A stretch of DNA of 64,000 nucleotides from Amycolatopsis sp. EV170708-02-1 (GCF_022479115.1 NZ_CP092497.1:9424001-9488000), one strand, 5' to 3'; shown: positions 8,810 through 17,503, numbered from the stretch's first letter. The notes: generated by a model from the sequence alone, not told the origin. A program made the numbers and translations.

Positions 8810-8850
8810 CGCTAATGTGGAGCAAAGTGCACTATGGCAGGGAGTCGACC

Positions 8851-9753
8851 ATGACCGATCCGCCCTACCTGCGGATCGCCGCCGAGATCCGTCGCCGGAT
8901 CACGTCCGGTGAGCTTCGCGAGGGCGACAAAATCCCGTCGACCCGCCGGATCATCGCCGAGTGGGGCGTCGCGATGGCGACCGCGACGAAGGTGCTCGCC
9001 ACGCTCAAGCGGGACGGCCTGGTCGTCGCCAAACCCGGCGCGGGCACGGTCGTCGCGAGCCGCACCCGGAAGGCCGCGCCGAGAACCGAGGCGGAGCTGT
9101 CACGCGAGCGAGTGGTGAAGGCGGCGATCCGGATCGCCGACGCCGAGGGCATCCGCGCGCTCTCGATGCGCCGCGTCGCCTCCGGTCTCGGCGTCGCGAC
9201 GATGGCGCTTTATCGCCATGTCACCGCGAAGGAGGAGCTGATCCTCGAGATGGCGGACATGGCCCTCGGCGAGATCCGCTTCCCGCCCGAACCGCCACCC
9301 GGCTGGCGGGCCCAGCTGGAGCTGTTGGCGAGGGCGCAATGGGCCTTGTTCCGGCGGCATCCCTGGCTCGCGCAGGCGCTCTCGATCACCCGCCCGCAGC
9401 CGCTGCCGAACCTGCTCGCCCACGCGGACTGGGCGACCCGCGCGCTCGACGGCCATGGCCTCCCGGCGTCGACGATCATGTACGCGCACATCACGATCTT
9501 CAACCACGTACGCGGCATCGCCCTCAGTTTCGAGGCGGAGGCCGACACCGAATCCGGAACGGCGGTCTCGGCCGACGCCTGGCTGGCGGAGAACGAGCCG
9601 ATCCTCTGGGATCTGGTCTCCGGCGGCCGTTTCCCGAACTTCGCCGGCGTCGTCTCGCGCGCCCCGTTCGACTACGACCTCGACACGCTCTTCGAGTTCG
9701 GCCTGCAACGGCTCCTCGACGGCTACGCGGTTCTCCTCGCGAAGGCGGGTTAG
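8851..9753 (+). CDS. GntR-type winged-helix / TetR-type hybrid transcriptional regulator
   Basis: The 300-residue protein combines two DNA-binding modules. Residues 1-75 are a GntR-like winged helix (LRIAAEIRRRITSGELREG, then KIPSTRRIIAEWGVAMATATKVL and a DGLVVAKPGAGTVV wing). Residues 85-135 are a TetR helix-turn-helix (IADAEGIRALSMRRVA, then ATMALYRHVTAKEEL). A TetR C-terminal ligand domain follows. ATG 8851 is preceded by GGGAG. Hybrid GntR-TetR regulators of this kind are common in actinomycetes and usually repress a neighbouring oxidoreductase or efflux gene. Here the neighbour is the divergent FAD monooxygenase, and the inverted repeat at 8780-8809 is the natural operator. Confidence 0.85.
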   Translation: MTDPPYLRIAAEIRRRITSGELREGDKIPSTRRIIAEWGVAMATATKVLATLKRDGLVVAKPGAGTVVASRTRKAAPRTEAELSRERVVKAAIRIADAEGIRALSMRRVASGLGVATMALYRHVTAKEELILEMADMALGEIRFPPEPPPGWRAQLELLARAQWALFRRHPWLAQALSITRPQPLPNLLAHADWATRALDGHGLPASTIMYAHITIFNHVRGIALSFEAEADTESGTAVSADAWLAENEPILWDLVSGGRFPNFAGVVSRAPFDYDLDTLFEFGLQRLLDGYAVLLAKAG

Positions 9754-9815
9754 GTGAGGGGCAAGGCAGACGTGTCGGCGCCCGATTGATCGTAATAAGC
9801 ACGGTTTCGATGGTG

Positions 9816-9867
9816 GGATGAAGGCTCCCTTCGCCGAGTCTCAAGCGGTGAAGGGAGCCTTCATCCC
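9816..9867. repeat. Family-B hairpin, GAAGGCTCCCTTC type, copy 1
   Basis: Perfect 18-bp arms (9816-9833, 9850-9867) start GGGATGAAGGCTCCC; the 16-bp loop contains GAGTCTCAAGCG. It lies in the 232-bp gap between the regulator and the aminotransferase. Related hairpins are at 26797-26839 and 59917-59976. The rest of the gap should hold the aminotransferase promoter, but no clear boxes were seen. Confidence 0.8.
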
Positions 9868-9985
9868 TGACTCCCGCGCTGACCATGCCACGATTGCCTT
9901 ACTCCTCTAAAGAGCTGTGCCCCCCAAGCGCGCCCTCACCCGACCGGTCTACCTCGGTCCGGCGGACACGCCTTAGCCTCACGTC

Positions 9986-11173
9986 ATGTCCTTCCCCGGC
10001 CCCGCCGCACGTTCCGACGTCCCGCCGTTCCATGTCATGGACGTCCTTTCGGCCGCGCAGGCCCGGCAGCGCAGTCACGGCGACCTGGTCCCGTTGCTCG
10101 CCGGGCAGCCGTCCGCGCCCGCCCCGCGACCGGTGCTCGAAGCCGCGCAACGGGCGCTGAAGGACCACAACCTCGGCTACACCGAGCAGCTCGGCATCCC
10201 GGAGCTGCGCGAGGCCGTCGCGGAGCACTACAACCGCACGTATCCGGTCGACGTGAGCCCGCAGGACGTCATCATGACGACCGGTTCTTCCGGCGGTTTC
10301 CTGCTTTCGTTCCTCAGCGCCTTCGAGGCGGGCGACCGTGTCGCGATGGCGCGTCCCGGCTATCCGGCCTACCGCAACCTGCTGAAGGTGCTCGGCTGCG
10401 AGGTCGTCGAGTTCGCCACCGGGGCGGGCACGAACTTCCAGCCGACCGTCGCGCTGCTCGACGAATTGGGGCCGATCAAGGGACTCATCGTGGCCAGCCC
10501 GAGCAATCCGACCGGCACGGTCCTACCGCCGGGTGAACTGGCGGCGATCAGCGGCTGGTGCGCGTCACGCGGCGTGCAGCTGATCAGCGACGAGATCTAC
10601 CACGGGATCTCCTACGGCGCCGGGCTCGATTGCGCCTGGCAGTACGGCAACGAGGCGCTCGTCCTCGGCTCGTTCTCCAAGTACTTCGCCATGACCGGCT
10701 GGCGGCTCGGCTGGATGCTCGCGCCGCAGCGGCTGCATCGCGCGATCGACGTCCTGACCGGCAACTTCACCATCTGCCCGCCCGCGGTCTCCCAGCACGC
10801 CGCGGTCGCCGCGTTCACGAAGGAGGCGTACGCGGAAGCCGACGGTCACGTCGAGCGCTACCGCGCCAACCGCGACGTGCTCTTCGCCGGACTCAAGGGC
10901 ATCGGCATCGACAAGCTCGCGCCGGCCGAAGGCGCCTTCTACGCCTACGCCGACGTCTCGGCGTACACGAACGACAGTCTCAGCTGGTGCCAGCGGCTCC
11001 TCGCCGACACCGGTGTCGCGATCGCTCCCGGGATCGACTTCGACCCGGTCGACGGCGGCCGGTTCGTGCGGTTCTCCTTCGCGGGGTCTCGCGAGGACAT
11101 CGACGAAGGGGTCCGCAGGCTGGGCGACTGGCTCACCGGTCAGGGGGAACCCGGAAATCACCCTGAGCGTTAG
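9986..11173 (+). CDS. Pyridoxal-phosphate aminotransferase, class I/II
   Basis: This is a fold-type I aminotransferase of 395 residues, cytosolic. Visible are NLGYTEQLGIPELREAVAEHY (substrate N-domain), SPSNPTGTVLP (PLP-phosphate region), ISDEIYHGISYG (Asp and Tyr contacting PLP) and SFSKYFAMTGWRLGW, with the Schiff-base lysine. The C-terminal arginine lies in RFVRFSFAGS. The ATG at 9986 gives the usual family length. The substrate cannot be told; the sequence resembles AspC/ArAT-like enzymes of actinomycetes. It stands alone: the next gene is a separate small membrane protein after a hairpin. Confidence 0.9.
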   Translation: MSFPGPAARSDVPPFHVMDVLSAAQARQRSHGDLVPLLAGQPSAPAPRPVLEAAQRALKDHNLGYTEQLGIPELREAVAEHYNRTYPVDVSPQDVIMTTGSSGGFLLSFLSAFEAGDRVAMARPGYPAYRNLLKVLGCEVVEFATGAGTNFQPTVALLDELGPIKGLIVASPSNPTGTVLPPGELAAISGWCASRGVQLISDEIYHGISYGAGLDCAWQYGNEALVLGSFSKYFAMTGWRLGWMLAPQRLHRAIDVLTGNFTICPPAVSQHAAVAAFTKEAYAEADGHVERYRANRDVLFAGLKGIGIDKLAPAEGAFYAYADVSAYTNDSLSWCQRLLADTGVAIAPGIDFDPVDGGRFVRFSFAGSREDIDEGVRRLGDWLTGQGEPGNHPER

Positions 11174-11203
11174 GCGGAATGAAGGCGCTCGCGAGCTCCG
11201 CCT
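11172..11203 (+). terminator. Hairpin after aminotransferase
   Basis: AGGCGGA (11172-11178) pairs with TCCGCCT (11197-11203), and the loop contains the palindrome GCTCGCGAGC. It overlaps the aminotransferase stop codon. No U tract follows, as is common in actinomycetes. Confidence 0.55.
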
Positions 11204-11258
11204 GACAACCTGGACTCACCGGGCCCGCTTGGGCACGGTGAGGCAATCGGAGGATGCC

Positions 11259-11444
11259 ATGTTCTGGAAGATCGTCGGCGGGCTGATCCTGGCTTGGGTG
11301 GCCTTCATGGTGCTCGGATCCGTGCTCGGTTTCCTCGTGAAGGCCGTCTTTTGGATCGCCGTCATCGGCGGCGCGGTCTTCCTCGGCACGGCCGCGTACG
11401 GCGCCATCAAGGGCAAGGGCACCCCGAAGCAGCTCCGCCGCTAA
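11259..11444 (+). CDS. Small two-helix membrane protein
   Basis: This 61-residue protein is nearly all membrane: helix 1 about residues 4-24 (IVGGLILAWVAFMVLGSVLG), helix 2 about 28-48 (AVFWIAVIGGAVFLGTAAYG), and a basic tail KGKGTPKQLRR. CGGAGG lies just before ATG 11259. It ends on TAA that overlaps by two bases with the stop of the convergent methyltransferase. Function unknown; similar 60-residue membrane proteins are frequent in Pseudonocardiaceae. A separate promoter within the 85-bp gap is possible. Confidence 0.75.
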   Translation: MFWKIVGGLILAWVAFMVLGSVLGFLVKAVFWIAVIGGAVFLGTAAYGAIKGKGTPKQLRR

Positions 11445-12268
11445 GGCTTACGCGCCACCCCGCCGAGCGACGTGAAGTTCACGGGCGAAAGCGGGGTGAA
11501 GCGCGGGCCGTCCGGCCACCACAGGTGCGGGTACGTCAGCCCGGGCTCCATGAGATCGAGTCCTTCGAAGAACGACTCGATCTCGTCGCGCGTGCGGTAC
11601 AGCGTGTCCAGCCCCGTGCCGTTGAAGCGCTTCTCGAGCGCTGTCGCGACGTCGGCGGATTCGGAGCCGTCGGCCGGGTTGTGCTGGTGCAGCAGCGCGA
11701 CGAACGAGCCCGGGGCCAGCGCGTCGACGTAGGCGCGGACGATCTTCCGCGCCTCGTCGAGGTCCTGGATGTGGTGGACGATCGCGCACAGGACCAGCCC
11801 GACGGGCCGGTCGAAGTCCAGCCGGTGGGTGCGGGCGAGTTCCTCGACGACCTCGGCCGGTTCGGTCAGGTCCGCGGCCACCATGTGCGCGAAGTCGTTC
11901 GCCGCGAGCAGCGCGCGGCCGTGCGCCTGCACCACCGGATCCCGGTCGACGTAGACGACCTGCGCCTCGGGGTTGTACCGCTGCGCGACCTGGTGCGTGT
12001 TCTCCATGCTCGGGAAGCCGGAGCCGAGGTCGAGGAACTGGTCGATACCTTCCCGGTCGGTCAGGTAGCGCACGGTCCGCACCAGCCAGTGCCGGACCTC
12101 CTTGGCCATCGCCCGCGCGTCCGGCGAGATCTCCAGGATCTGGCGCAACGCCACCCTGTCGGCCTCGTAGTTGTCCTGGCCGCCCATGAGCGCGTCGAAG
12201 ACCCTCGCGATGCTCGGCCGGTCGAAATCGACGGGCACGAACGGGCGCTGGTCCGCTGACATGGGCAC
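11441..12268 (-). CDS. SAM-dependent methyltransferase, DUF574 type (copy 1)
   Basis: The 275-residue protein begins FDRPSIARVFDALMGGQDNYEADR, diagnostic of the actinomycete DUF574 methyltransferases. The SAM-binding fold follows: QFLDLGSGFPS (motif I), then VVYVDRDPVVQAHGRALL with the acidic ribose-binding residue. It ends with WWPDGPRFTPLSPVNFTSLGGVAR. Substrates of this family are unknown; members are often encoded beside XRE/DUF397 regulators, as is the second copy here at 46930-47763. A start two codons downstream (ATG 12262) is possible. Its stop overlaps the convergent small membrane gene by a few bases. An inverted repeat lies upstream at 12310-12337. Confidence 0.88.
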   Translation of the reverse strand: MPMSADQRPFVPVDFDRPSIARVFDALMGGQDNYEADRVALRQILEISPDARAMAKEVRHWLVRTVRYLTDREGIDQFLDLGSGFPSMENTHQVAQRYNPEAQVVYVDRDPVVQAHGRALLAANDFAHMVAADLTEPAEVVEELARTHRLDFDRPVGLVLCAIVHHIQDLDEARKIVRAYVDALAPGSFVALLHQHNPADGSESADVATALEKRFNGTGLDTLYRTRDEIESFFEGLDLMEPGLTYPHLWWPDGPRFTPLSPVNFTSLGGVARKP

Positions 12269-12309
12269 CTACCGGGGTAACTCGGTTTGGGACGCGTTCA
12301 AGCGTAGGT

Positions 12310-12337
12310 CATCCGCTTCACCGCGCGTAAGCGGATG
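12310..12337. promoter_or_regulatory. Inverted repeat between HAD gene and methyltransferase
   Basis: CATCCGCTT and AAGCGGATG form a perfect 9-bp repeat around a 10-nt loop. It lies 42-69 bp upstream of the methyltransferase start and 16 bp downstream of the HAD stop. It could terminate the upstream gene or be an operator. Confidence 0.5.
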
Positions 12338-12352
12338 AGCGGTGAGGGTGAA

Positions 12353-12943
12353 TTATTCCTCCGAAGAGCCGAAGCCGGATTTCGCCGTTGTCACGCCGAC
12401 CCAGCGTTCGGCCCGCATTCCCACCGCCCGCGCACCGTCCACATTGGACTGACGATCGTCGAAGAACAGGCAGTCGCCCGGTTCGGCGCCGAGTTCGGCG
12501 AGCAGGATCCGATAGATCTTCGCGTCCGGTTTCATGCAGCCGAGGTCACCGGAGAAGAGCTTCACGCGGAACATCTTCGCCCACTCCTGCTCGCGCACCC
12601 AGCGGCCGAAGGTGGACGACGCGTTCGACAGCAGCGCGAGTGCCGCACCGGCCTCGTGCAGCCCTTCCAGCAGTTCGAGGACGTCCGGTTCGAGGTGTGT
12701 CCAGCCCTCGACGTCGATGCGGGTCAGTTCGTCGGCGAACGCCTTGTCGACAGGGACGTTCAGCGCGCGGCCGACGTTCTGCCAGTACTCGAGGTCCGAG
12801 CCGCCGGAGTCGTACCGGACCCGCTCGGCCCAGTAGTGCGGTTCGAAGTCGGCGACGTCGAGGTCGAAGGCCTTGGCCAGGCTCGGCAGCGCGTCGGTGT
12901 GCTCGCTGATGACGTCGCCGTAGTCGAAGACGAGCCAGTTCAT
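12353..12943 (-). CDS. HAD-superfamily hydrolase
   Basis: This 196-residue HAD phosphatase-like enzyme starts MNWLVFDYGDVIS: the nucleophile motif DxGxV has Tyr at the second position. Motif II is LALLSNASSTFG, with the conserved Ser/Asn. The motif III lysine is in GDLGCMKPDAKIY, and motif IV is CLFFDDRQSNVDGAR. The layout is subfamily IA with a helical cap. Substrate unknown. ATG 12943 begins two bases after the threonine aldolase stop, so both are made from one mRNA with coupled translation. Confidence 0.88.
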   Translation of the reverse strand: MNWLVFDYGDVISEHTDALPSLAKAFDLDVADFEPHYWAERVRYDSGGSDLEYWQNVGRALNVPVDKAFADELTRIDVEGWTHLEPDVLELLEGLHEAGAALALLSNASSTFGRWVREQEWAKMFRVKLFSGDLGCMKPDAKIYRILLAELGAEPGDCLFFDDRQSNVDGARAVGMRAERWVGVTTAKSGFGSSEE

Positions 12944-12945
12944 GT

Positions 12946-13974
12946 TCAGCCCCCGGTCTTGATGCGTTGAAGGGTTTCTTCGATGTCCGCCGCCGAAAGG
13001 TCCCGGTGCGCCACGAAGCGGATCCGGCCCGAGCTCGGCAGCGTCAGGATCCCGAGCCCGGCCAGCCACGCCAGCCGTCCTTCGAGGTCCGGTGCGGTGA
13101 CCTGCACGATGTTGGTCTCGGGAGCGTTGACCTCCCAGCCGAGCTCGGCGAACCCGGCCGCGAGCCTGGTCGCGTTCTCGTGTGTCTCGGCGAGGTCGCC
13201 GATGCGGTCCAGCGCGACCATGCAGGCCGCGGCCAGCACGCCGCCCTGGCGGACGCCGCCGCCGAGCATCTGGCGCATCCGCCGTGCCTTCTCGACGAAC
13301 TCCTCGCTGCCGGCCACCACCGAGCCGACGGGCGCGCCGAGCCCCTTGGAGAAGCAGGCGGACACGGTGTCGACGCCGACCGTGAGCGCCGCGGGCGGGA
13401 CCTCCAGCGCGACCGACGCGTGCCAGATGCGGGCGCCGTCGAGGTGCACGGTCAGCCCGGCTTCCTTCGCGATCGCGACCAGCTGGGCGTGCTCGTCGGG
13501 CGGGGTGACCGCGCCGCCCGCCGTGTTGTGTGTGTTCTCCAGGCACAACAGCGGGGTGCGCAGCGCGTAGTACGGCCCGCGCGGGACGCCGATCGCGGCC
13601 GAAAGCGTCTCCGGCGTCGGACGCCCCGGCCCGGCGTCGTGCTCCAGCGGCTCCGGCATGCCGCCCGCGAGCCAGGCGGCGGAACCGAGCTCGTCGGTGA
13701 TGACGTGCGAGCCGCGTGGCGCGAGGAACCGGTCGCCGCGCTGGAGATGGATGCTCAGCGCGATCAGGTTCGCCATGGTCCCGGACGGGGTCCAGAGCGC
13801 GGCGGGCATGCCGAGGAGTTTCGCGGCGCGACGTTCCAGCGCGGCGACGGTCGGATCGCCGTCGAGGACGTTGTCGCCGACCTCGGCCTTCGCCATGGCC
13901 TGGCGCATGACGTCGTCCGGCCGGGTCACGGTGTCGGAGCGGAAATCGATCAGCGGAAGAGAGCGCGAGGTCAC
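12946..13974 (-). CDS. Low-specificity L-threonine aldolase (beta-eliminating lyase family)
   Basis: This PLP enzyme of 342 residues should cleave L-threonine or allo-threonine to glycine and acetaldehyde. It starts IDFRSDTVTRPDDVMRQAM, the family hallmark, with GDNVLDGDPTVAALE after it. PSGTMANLIAL is the PLP-phosphate site, VHLDGARIW carries the Asp contacting the pyridine ring, and CFSKGLGAPVGSV has the Schiff-base lysine. Typical length. It forms a two-gene operon with the HAD hydrolase (gap 2 bp) and is divergent from the sigma-factor gene at 14110, with 135 bp between starts that must contain both promoters. Confidence 0.93.
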   Translation of the reverse strand: MTSRSLPLIDFRSDTVTRPDDVMRQAMAKAEVGDNVLDGDPTVAALERRAAKLLGMPAALWTPSGTMANLIALSIHLQRGDRFLAPRGSHVITDELGSAAWLAGGMPEPLEHDAGPGRPTPETLSAAIGVPRGPYYALRTPLLCLENTHNTAGGAVTPPDEHAQLVAIAKEAGLTVHLDGARIWHASVALEVPPAALTVGVDTVSACFSKGLGAPVGSVVAGSEEFVEKARRMRQMLGGGVRQGGVLAAACMVALDRIGDLAETHENATRLAAGFAELGWEVNAPETNIVQVTAPDLEGRLAWLAGLGILTLPSSGRIRFVAHRDLSAADIEETLQRIKTGG

Positions 13975-14109
13975 GGTACGATCACATCACATCGACGGGC
14001 CCGCGGTGAATCTCCTCCCCGGCTGGTCCGCCGCGCCCGCTCATGCAACCGTGGACGCCCCCGGTTCCGTCCTACCCACCGACGAGGCAAGAGCGGAGAC
14101 AAAAACCGC

Positions 14110-14628
14110 GTGAACCAGCGCGACGAACAAGAGTTCGCGGAGTACTTCGCCGCGAAGCGGGACTCCGTGCGCAGGACCGCGTACATGCTCTGCGGTGACT
14201 GGCATCGTGCGGACGACCTCGCGCAGACGGCGTTCGTCGCGCTGCACCGGAGGTGGAAGAAGATCAGAGAACGGGCGGCGACCGACGCCTACGTGCGGAA
14301 GACGCTGGTCAGGGCGGCCATCGACGAGTCGAGGCGGCCGTGGCGGCGGGAGTGGCAGACCGAAGAGCTGCCCGAACCGCCGCAGGACGGCTTCGACCTC
14401 GGCGAACAGGTCGTCACCAGGGAAGACCTGCTGGCCGCGTTGCGCGAAGTGCCCCCGAAGCAGCGGGCCGTGCTGGTGCTCAGGTTCTTCGAGGGGCTGG
14501 ACGTCGGTGCGGCGGCGAAGGCGCTGGGCTGCAGCGAAGGGAACATCAAGAGCCAGACCGCGCGCGGGCTGGCGAACCTCAGGCAGGTCATGGAGAAGGA
14601 GGAGGTGGCACGGGATGGACGAGAATGA
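14110..14628 (+). CDS. SigE-family RNA polymerase sigma factor (ECF, sigma-70 group 4)
   Basis: The 172-residue ECF sigma factor has region 2 (EFAEYFAAKRDSVRRTAYMLCGDWHRADDLAQTAFVALHRRW) and region 4 (LREVPPKQRAVLVLRFFEGLDV, then AAKALGCSEGNIKSQTARGL). The pattern FxxFV.. RxxAyLL.GD is that of the actinomycete SigE group. GTG 14110 is chosen for length. The gene overlaps the next by 14 bases, so sigma factor and membrane partner are co-translated. No signature tells which promoters it reads. It is not near a WhiG-type factor. Confidence 0.9.
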   Translation: MNQRDEQEFAEYFAAKRDSVRRTAYMLCGDWHRADDLAQTAFVALHRRWKKIRERAATDAYVRKTLVRAAIDESRRPWRREWQTEELPEPPQDGFDLGEQVVTREDLLAALREVPPKQRAVLVLRFFEGLDVGAAAKALGCSEGNIKSQTARGLANLRQVMEKEEVARDGRE

Positions 14629-15316
14629 CCTGAAGGCGTTGTTCCGTGACGCCCCCGGCGACGCGCCGTCGCCGACCTTCGACACCGCCGACGTGGTCCG
14701 CGCCTCGAAACGCGCCACTGCCCGACGCCGAAACGGTATCGCGGTGGCCTGTAGTGCGGTGGTTTTGGTACTGGCCGGAGTGGGCATGTTCGGCGTGCTC
14801 GGCGGAGCCGACTTCGAGATGGGGACCGCGGCCAAATCCGACCAGGAAGCGGCGTCCGCGGGGCAACCCGGGGCGGCGTCCGCACGTCCTCAGGACGGGG
14901 AGTCCTCGAACTTCTCGAACCCGCCGCCTCAGCAGGGGGGCGGCGGATCAGAGAAGACCGGCCCATTGGTGGCCGAAGGCACCTACGGGTGCGACCAGGT
15001 GGACCGGGAGCTCGCCACCGCCCTCGCTGGCGAGCTCCCGGTCCCCGTGGATGTCGCCAAGTCGACGCCCGGCGACATCTGTACGACGGGAGCCAGGTCG
15101 GCGGGGTTCCAAGTGCCGGGCGGCACGGTCTCCGCGGCGGTGTACCCGGCGGGTTCGTCCGTCCCGGGGATGCCAACCGGAGCGGCCGAAGCGCGGCGGA
15201 CCACCCCCAAGGGGTCGCTCGTGGTCGTGGTGAGCCTCGGTGACGGCTCCGGCAGGCCCGCGCTTCCCGAGTCCGACGTCGACAGGCTGGTCGGCGTGCT
15301 CGCCGCCCGCTACTAA
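14615..15316 (+). CDS. Membrane-anchored partner of the SigE-type sigma factor
   Basis: This 233-residue protein has a cytosolic N-terminus (MDENDLKALFRDAPGDAPSP, then TFDTADVVRASKRATARRR), one membrane helix about 43-62 (IAVACSAVVLVLAGVGMFGV), a Gln/Pro/Gly/Ser-rich linker, and an extracytosolic domain with two cysteines (TYGCDQ, GDICTTG). Proteins in this position next to SigE-family genes are usually regulatory partners, so it is a candidate anti-sigma factor. No zinc-binding HxxxCxxC anti-sigma motif is visible, so the mechanism is open. The start overlaps the sigma gene by 14 bp. Confidence 0.75.
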   Translation: MDENDLKALFRDAPGDAPSPTFDTADVVRASKRATARRRNGIAVACSAVVLVLAGVGMFGVLGGADFEMGTAAKSDQEAASAGQPGAASARPQDGESSNFSNPPPQQGGGGSEKTGPLVAEGTYGCDQVDRELATALAGELPVPVDVAKSTPGDICTTGARSAGFQVPGGTVSAAVYPAGSSVPGMPTGAAEARRTTPKGSLVVVVSLGDGSGRPALPESDVDRLVGVLAARY

Positions 15317-15339
15317 CCGAGCTGGCAAAATAGCCCGCC

Positions 15340-15933
15340 ATGACCGCCGCAGCGACCACACCGAAGGGTGAGCGACGCCGTGCCGAGCTGATCGAGGCCG
15401 CCTCGTCGCTCCTGGCCGAGGGCGGTTTCGACGCCGTGCGGCACCGTGCGGTCGCCGAACGAGCCGGTCTGCCGCTCGCTTCGACGACGTACTACTTCGA
15501 CTCACTGGAAGAACTCGTCACCGCCGCGGTGGAGCACCACGCGAAAGTGGAACTGGAGGACGGGCGGCAGCGTCTCGACGAGCTGGCGACCCGCAACCGC
15601 GGTGTCGAGGCCACCGTCGACCTGGTGCTGGACATGCTCCTCGGGCCGCTCCGCCCGGATCGCGAGGCTGACGCCGAAGCGGTCCTCCTGCGCTACGAAC
15701 GCCTCGTCGGGACAGGGCGGCGTCCGTACCTCCGCCCTCTGATGCGGACGCTGTCCGCGCAGCTGTACGAACTGCTTCACGAGATCTTCGCGCGCTCCGG
15801 CACTCCTGTGGACGCCACCGAACTGGAGCGGCTGGTCGCCCTGGTCGACGGTGCCGTGGTCAACGCGCTGATCGAGGTCGACCCGGAGCCGAGGGCCGCC
15901 GCCGCGCGCATGCTCCAGGCGGCGCTCGCCTAG
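15340..15933 (+). CDS. TetR-family transcriptional regulator
   Basis: This 197-residue regulator has its helix-turn-helix at residues 8-55: RRAELIEAASSLLAEGGFDAVRHRAVAERAGLPLASTTYYFDSLEELV. It is a TetR domain with the TTYYFDS recognition turn. The C-terminal ligand domain has VDLVLDMLLGPLR and a conserved LERLVALVDGAVVNALIE. It lies 23 bp after the sigma-factor operon and 19 bp before purB, both on the same strand. The target is unknown: it may act on itself or on a distant transporter. No clear palindromic operator was found in the short flanking gaps. Confidence 0.88.
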   Translation: MTAAATTPKGERRRAELIEAASSLLAEGGFDAVRHRAVAERAGLPLASTTYYFDSLEELVTAAVEHHAKVELEDGRQRLDELATRNRGVEATVDLVLDMLLGPLRPDREADAEAVLLRYERLVGTGRRPYLRPLMRTLSAQLYELLHEIFARSGTPVDATELERLVALVDGAVVNALIEVDPEPRAAAARMLQAALA

Positions 15934-15952
15934 CGCCGGTTAGTCTGGCCGC

Positions 15953-17383
15953 GTGACGGACAAGCCCCGCATCCCCAACGTGCTCGCCGGCCGCTACGCC
16001 TCGCCTGAGCTGGTCGAACTGTGGTCCCCGGAACGCAAGGTCGTGCTGGAGCGCGAGCTCTGGCTCGCCGTGCTCCGCACGCAGGCCGACCTCGGCGTCG
16101 AGGTGCCGGACGGCGTCGTCGCCGACTACGAACGCGTCCTGGAGCAGGTCGACCTCGACTCGATCGCCGCGCGCGAGCGGGTCACCCGGCACGACGTGAA
16201 GGCCCGCATCGAGGAGTTCAACGCGCTCGCCGGGCACGAGCACGTCCACAAGGGCATGACGTCGCGGGACCTCACCGAGAACGTCGAGCAGCTGCAGGTG
16301 CTGCGTTCGCTGGAGCTGGTGCGCGGCCGCGTCGGCGCGGTGCTGGCCCGGCTCACCGCGATCGCGGTCGAGCACGCCGACACGGTGATGGCAGGCCGTT
16401 CGCACAACGTCGCCGCGCAGGCGACGACACTGGGCAAGCGGTTCGCCACCGCCGCCGACGAACTGCTGGTCGCCTTCGACCGGCTCGAAAACCTCATCGG
16501 CCGCTACCCGCTGCGCGGGATCAAGGGCCCGGTCGGCACCGCGCAGGACATGCTCGACCTGCTCGGCGACGAGTCCACTTTGGACGAACTGGAGTCCCGC
16601 GTCGCGGCCCACCTCGGCTTCGAGAACGTGTTCACCAGCGTCGGCCAGGTGTACCCGCGTTCGCTCGACTTCGACGTGCTGTCCACCGTCGTCCAGCTCG
16701 CGGCCGCCCCGTCGAGCCTCGCGAAGACGATCCGCCTGATGGCAGGCCACGAGCTGGTCACCGAGGGTTTCAAGCCGGGCCAGGTCGGCTCGTCGGCCAT
16801 GCCGCACAAGATGAACACGCGTTCCTGCGAGCGGGTCAACGGGCTCGCCGTGGTGCTGCGCGGCTACCTGTCGATGATCGGCGAGCTCGCCGGCGACCAG
16901 TGGAACGAAGGCGACGTGTCCGACTCCGTCGTCCGCCGGGTCGCGCTGCCCGACGCGTTCTTCGCGCTCGACGGCCTGCTGGAGACCTTCCTCACGGTGC
17001 TGGCCGAGTTCGGCGCCTTCCCGGCGGTCATCGGACGTGAGCTCGATCGCTATCTGCCGTTCCTCGCGACCACCAAGGTGCTCATGGCCTCGGTCCGCGC
17101 GGGCGTCGGGCGTGAAACCGCTCACGAGGCGATCAAGGAGAACGCCGTCGGCGTCGCGCTCGCGATGCGGGAGCAGGGGCTCGCCGAGAACGACCTCCTC
17201 GACCGGCTCGCGGCCGACGAGCGGATCCCGCTCGACCGCGGTGAGCTGGACAAACTCCTCGCCGACCGCATCTCGTTCACCGGTGTGGCGCCGCGTCAGG
17301 TGGCCGCGATCGCGTCGCGCGTCGAGGGCATTCTGGAGCGTTTCCCGGAGGCTGTGAACTACTCGCCGGCCCCGATCCTCTGA
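15953..17383 (+). CDS. purB: Adenylosuccinate lyase
   Basis: PurB makes fumarate twice in purine synthesis: from SAICAR (giving AICAR) and from adenylosuccinate (giving AMP). The 476-residue product carries the fumarase/aspartase signature GSSAMPHKMN near residue 280, the catalytic-serine loop. MTSRDLTEN and GRSHNVAAQATTLGKR supply active-site residues. The C-terminal domain has the extra helices typical of actinobacterial PurB. GTG 15953 is chosen because the conserved IPNVLAGRYAS follows at once. It starts 19 bp after the TetR gene. Two hairpins follow the stop. Confidence 0.97.
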   Translation: MTDKPRIPNVLAGRYASPELVELWSPERKVVLERELWLAVLRTQADLGVEVPDGVVADYERVLEQVDLDSIAARERVTRHDVKARIEEFNALAGHEHVHKGMTSRDLTENVEQLQVLRSLELVRGRVGAVLARLTAIAVEHADTVMAGRSHNVAAQATTLGKRFATAADELLVAFDRLENLIGRYPLRGIKGPVGTAQDMLDLLGDESTLDELESRVAAHLGFENVFTSVGQVYPRSLDFDVLSTVVQLAAAPSSLAKTIRLMAGHELVTEGFKPGQVGSSAMPHKMNTRSCERVNGLAVVLRGYLSMIGELAGDQWNEGDVSDSVVRRVALPDAFFALDGLLETFLTVLAEFGAFPAVIGRELDRYLPFLATTKVLMASVRAGVGRETAHEAIKENAVGVALAMREQGLAENDLLDRLAADERIPLDRGELDKLLADRISFTGVAPRQVAAIASRVEGILERFPEAVNYSPAPIL

Positions 17384-17384
17384 C

Positions 17385-17503
17385 CTGTGAGCAGCCCCAC
17401 CACGGGGCGTTCACAGAGTGAGACGAAGTTACTCGATCGGGCGAAATGCCTAATCTCGATCGCTGAACCCGGAGCGCCAGGCCGCCCATGAGGCGGCCTG
17501 GCG
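17385..17503 (+). terminator. Two consecutive hairpins after purB
   Basis: Hairpin 1 (17385-17416) pairs CTGTGA with TCACAG and GCCCC with GGGGC, starting 2 bp after the stop. Hairpin 2 (17475-17503) has perfect 12-bp arms starting CGCCAGGCC around CATGA, followed by TGTTTGT. The second looks like an intrinsic terminator. Between them are two CGATCG copies. The 162-bp gap also serves as the leader of the ABC operon. Confidence 0.6.
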
